From the NCBI GenBank assembly GCA_018398815.1, contig CM031596.1, positions 59,504,466 to 59,568,465 on the forward strand: 64,000 bases of DNA. Reading direction: 5' to 3'. This DNA is from Conus ventricosus (lineage: Eukaryota; Mollusca; Gastropoda; Neogastropoda; Conidae). The translations under genes and the position numbers were made by a program. Positions 62,091-64,000 of the stretch are shown piece after piece. Position 1 is the first letter of the stretch, and each line of letters starts with the position of its first letter. The notes beneath the pieces are model-generated. The model saw only the letters and a list, made by a program, of their open reading frames with translations. It made no database searches and was not told the DNA's origin.

Positions 62091-62345
62091 CCTCTCAGCT
62101 TAAGATCGCATATCTAATTTCCTCCCGAGCAGGATTGTCCAGTTTCACCCCCACTGCCTGTAGTAGATTTTGGCAATCAACTTCTGCACTTTGTGTTCCC
62201 TTGAAGAGCTTTCATAGTATTTTGCCCTGTGATGGACAACAGACTCCCTTGCCTGTAACTTGTAAGGAGGTTATCAGATAAGTGTAGAGGTGCTCAAACC
62301 TGGCTTACTGGGTCATTTGCAGATCCAAGTGCTCTGTTAAAGACA
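62090..62345 (-). mobile_element. Decayed LINE, part upstream of the RT palm
   Basis: Minus strand: NWKTCVFNRALG near 62340, then scattered pieces such as ICDLKLRGYKAL at 62080-62115, which align with the AIxxLKxGKAPGxDGIP region of LINE RT. Weak by itself; supported by the RT blocks on the other side of the minisatellite. Confidence 0.45.
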
Positions 62346-62508
62346 CAGGTCTTCCAGTTATCAGCAAAGTGCTGGATTTGTCCCACATTTTGCAGACACT
62401 GGGAACCTCCGTGCCTTTTACAATGATTTGTGTTCTATGTTTGGCCTAACTCATCAGGTATGAACACCGCTATGCTCATCAGATGACGTTAACCTCAATG
62501 GCAAGGGA

Positions 62509-62566
<58 letters not shown>
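62509..62566 (+). repeat. (TG)n microsatellite
   Basis: About 58 bp TG followed by (GC)n. Confidence 0.95.
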
Positions 62567-63869
62567 GCGCGCACATGCACAGTATAAAATCAAATTCTGT
62601 TTACATCGTGAGCATCGCACCTTGCAGATAAGACATAGGAAATTGATTGTTGTAAATCGTAAAATAAAAATGACTGTCCTTTTCTCCCCCACCCCCACCC
62701 CCACCCTTTTTTTTTTTAAATTAAGAGTTCTATTCTCATTCATGTTTTTTGCTCTTGCTTACACAGCGTTCCATAAAGTTAAGGACAACTAGAAAACCAG
62801 GTATCATTTAAAAAAAAGTTTCATGAACGTTATTTTCTTAATTTTCTTGAATGTATTGCCCCTCAAAGTATCTATAGCAGCCTGGGTAATAGTAGCCCTT
62901 TCAGTTGTACATGTATCATGAAAGAAAAACCAGACACTTTCAGAAATTATTTGATTATGCCAAATACCAATCCTTGGTTCTTAAGTAACATTTGTTTAAC
63001 TGTGGTTATAAGCTCACAGATTTAATTGTTGTTAAAAACAAATCATATAGAGAGACTGATATTGCCATGTCCTACGCATTTACACGCAACATTTTTACTC
63101 ACTGCTTATGAGTAAGTGTGATGTGTTTATGGGTCTCAATCCTCATGTTTTTTTTTCTCCATTAGATTCTTAAGCAGTACACTCATTATACTGTATGAGA
63201 TCTTTACATTCACGCTTGAATGAGAACAGTTTGAATTGTCATTGGGATGCCACGGGGCAGAGTGGCTTTTGTTCTGCTCCATCGAAAGAAGCTAGAGCAG
63301 CGAGGCGGGTTGTGTAGGCTTTCCATTTTATCTGCCAGTTATATTCATTCAGAACCATTCATTAACCAGTTGGCACACAATGGGGAGGACCAGCCTGTGG
63401 GAATAGACAGTCGGCAAGAGGGGAATGTGTGGGAAGGAAGGGGTTGGGATGGGGGGGGGTGGAGGGGGAGCAATTAGTGGGAAAAAATATGCTTGGAAAA
63501 TAGGCCACATATGCACCAATATACAACCACATGCGTATGCTGCGCCAGCAAACACACACACATGCATGCACACACATACAAACTATGCATTTTTTGTGTG
63601 TACACACTTGCGTATGGCACAAAGAAAGATGTGCATATACATAGATATACGCATATATACACTTGCATACACATGCGCAGGCATGCACATGCACACTCTC
63701 AAGCACACACGCATGCACAGACATACACACAAAATGACTAACACAATTCATCAGACTAAACTTGAACTGTACTGAGAGTAGGTGATATAATTGCTGCCTG
63801 TCATATCCACACACACATGCACACAGATGCTTATTCATACACACTTGAACCACACACACACACAGCAAC

Positions 63870-63985
63870 GCAGCTCAACACCACGCACGCACGCACGCAC
63901 ACACATGCACGCACGCACACATGCATGCACGCACGCACGCACACACACACACACGAACACACACTAACACACACACTAACACACA
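63870..63985 (+). repeat. (CGCA)n/(CA)n microsatellite
   Basis: Mixed ACGC and CA units near the window end. Confidence 0.9.
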
Positions 63986-64000
63986 CATTCTCACCTTTCA

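Larger units (their letters stand above)
62346..64000 (+). other. Right-end intergenic sequence
   Basis: TG array at 62509-62566, C/A-rich (CCCCCA)n near 62690-62706, a G-run at 63452-63460, and CA/CG-rich sequence from 63540 to the end. No gene or element was recognised. Confidence 0.5.

Overview
The window is eukaryotic, most likely lophotrochozoan and probably a gastropod mollusc. Reasons: small exons separated by long introns with GT-AG splice signals, very many long (TG)n/(CA)n and (CT)n microsatellites, tRNA-derived SINEs, CR1/jockey-like LINEs, a mariner, a hAT element and a Ty3/gypsy remnant. The species assignment is inference only. There are no prokaryotic operons or CRISPR arrays.

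Two host genes can be supported. At the extreme left, on the minus strand, is one coding exon of a DTWD1 homologue (tRNA uridine aminocarboxypropyltransferase); the gene runs off the window edge. Divergently, on the plus strand, a FAM227B-like gene (FWWh family, function unknown) occupies about 3.0-41.8 kb. I reconstruct at least 15 exons from compatible splice phases and from family motifs such as ELxQFPGY, FWxxF, WxxG-IRPSPRCWSHW, FNLNGRSPLV and LPP-DAPTYQDVI. DTWD1 and FAM227B are also head-to-head neighbours in human, so this looks like an ancient divergent pair. Two of the introns carry U12-type signals, one of them a textbook AT-AC intron.

The introns hold most of the sequence. They contain LINE fragments (3.1-5.3, 6.7-7.4 and 10.2-10.5 kb), an element with a tandem 147-bp core (12.2-13.3 kb), SINE copies (13.3-14.2, 30.1-30.4, 33.0-34.6 and 41.4 kb), a nearly complete mariner (21.0-22.3 kb) and a 2.6-kb 33-bp minisatellite (25.5-28.1 kb). 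Two short tandem arrays (18.0 and 39.8-40.2 kb) are built from copies of the adjacent 3' splice site.

From 41.8 kb to the right end I find no host gene. This part holds SINEs (43.2 and 44.2 kb), a decayed Ty3/gypsy pol (45.8-47.3 kb), a LINE 3' end (48.5-49.0 kb), a 3.3-kb hAT element with an OTU-like segment (49.3-52.6 kb), an inverted copy of the 147-bp tandem element (53.0-54.3 kb), nested LINEs with a 50-bp satellite (54.9-58.3 kb), a long SINE (58.7-59.6 kb), and a LINE in which a 45-bp minisatellite has expanded (60.0-62.3 kb). Dense CA/TG microsatellites follow to the end.

Several exons and the mariner ORF need a single extra base, usually in a C/G run, to stay in frame. This pattern suggests either long-read homopolymer errors or recent decay. 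Reading frames here should be treated with that in mind.
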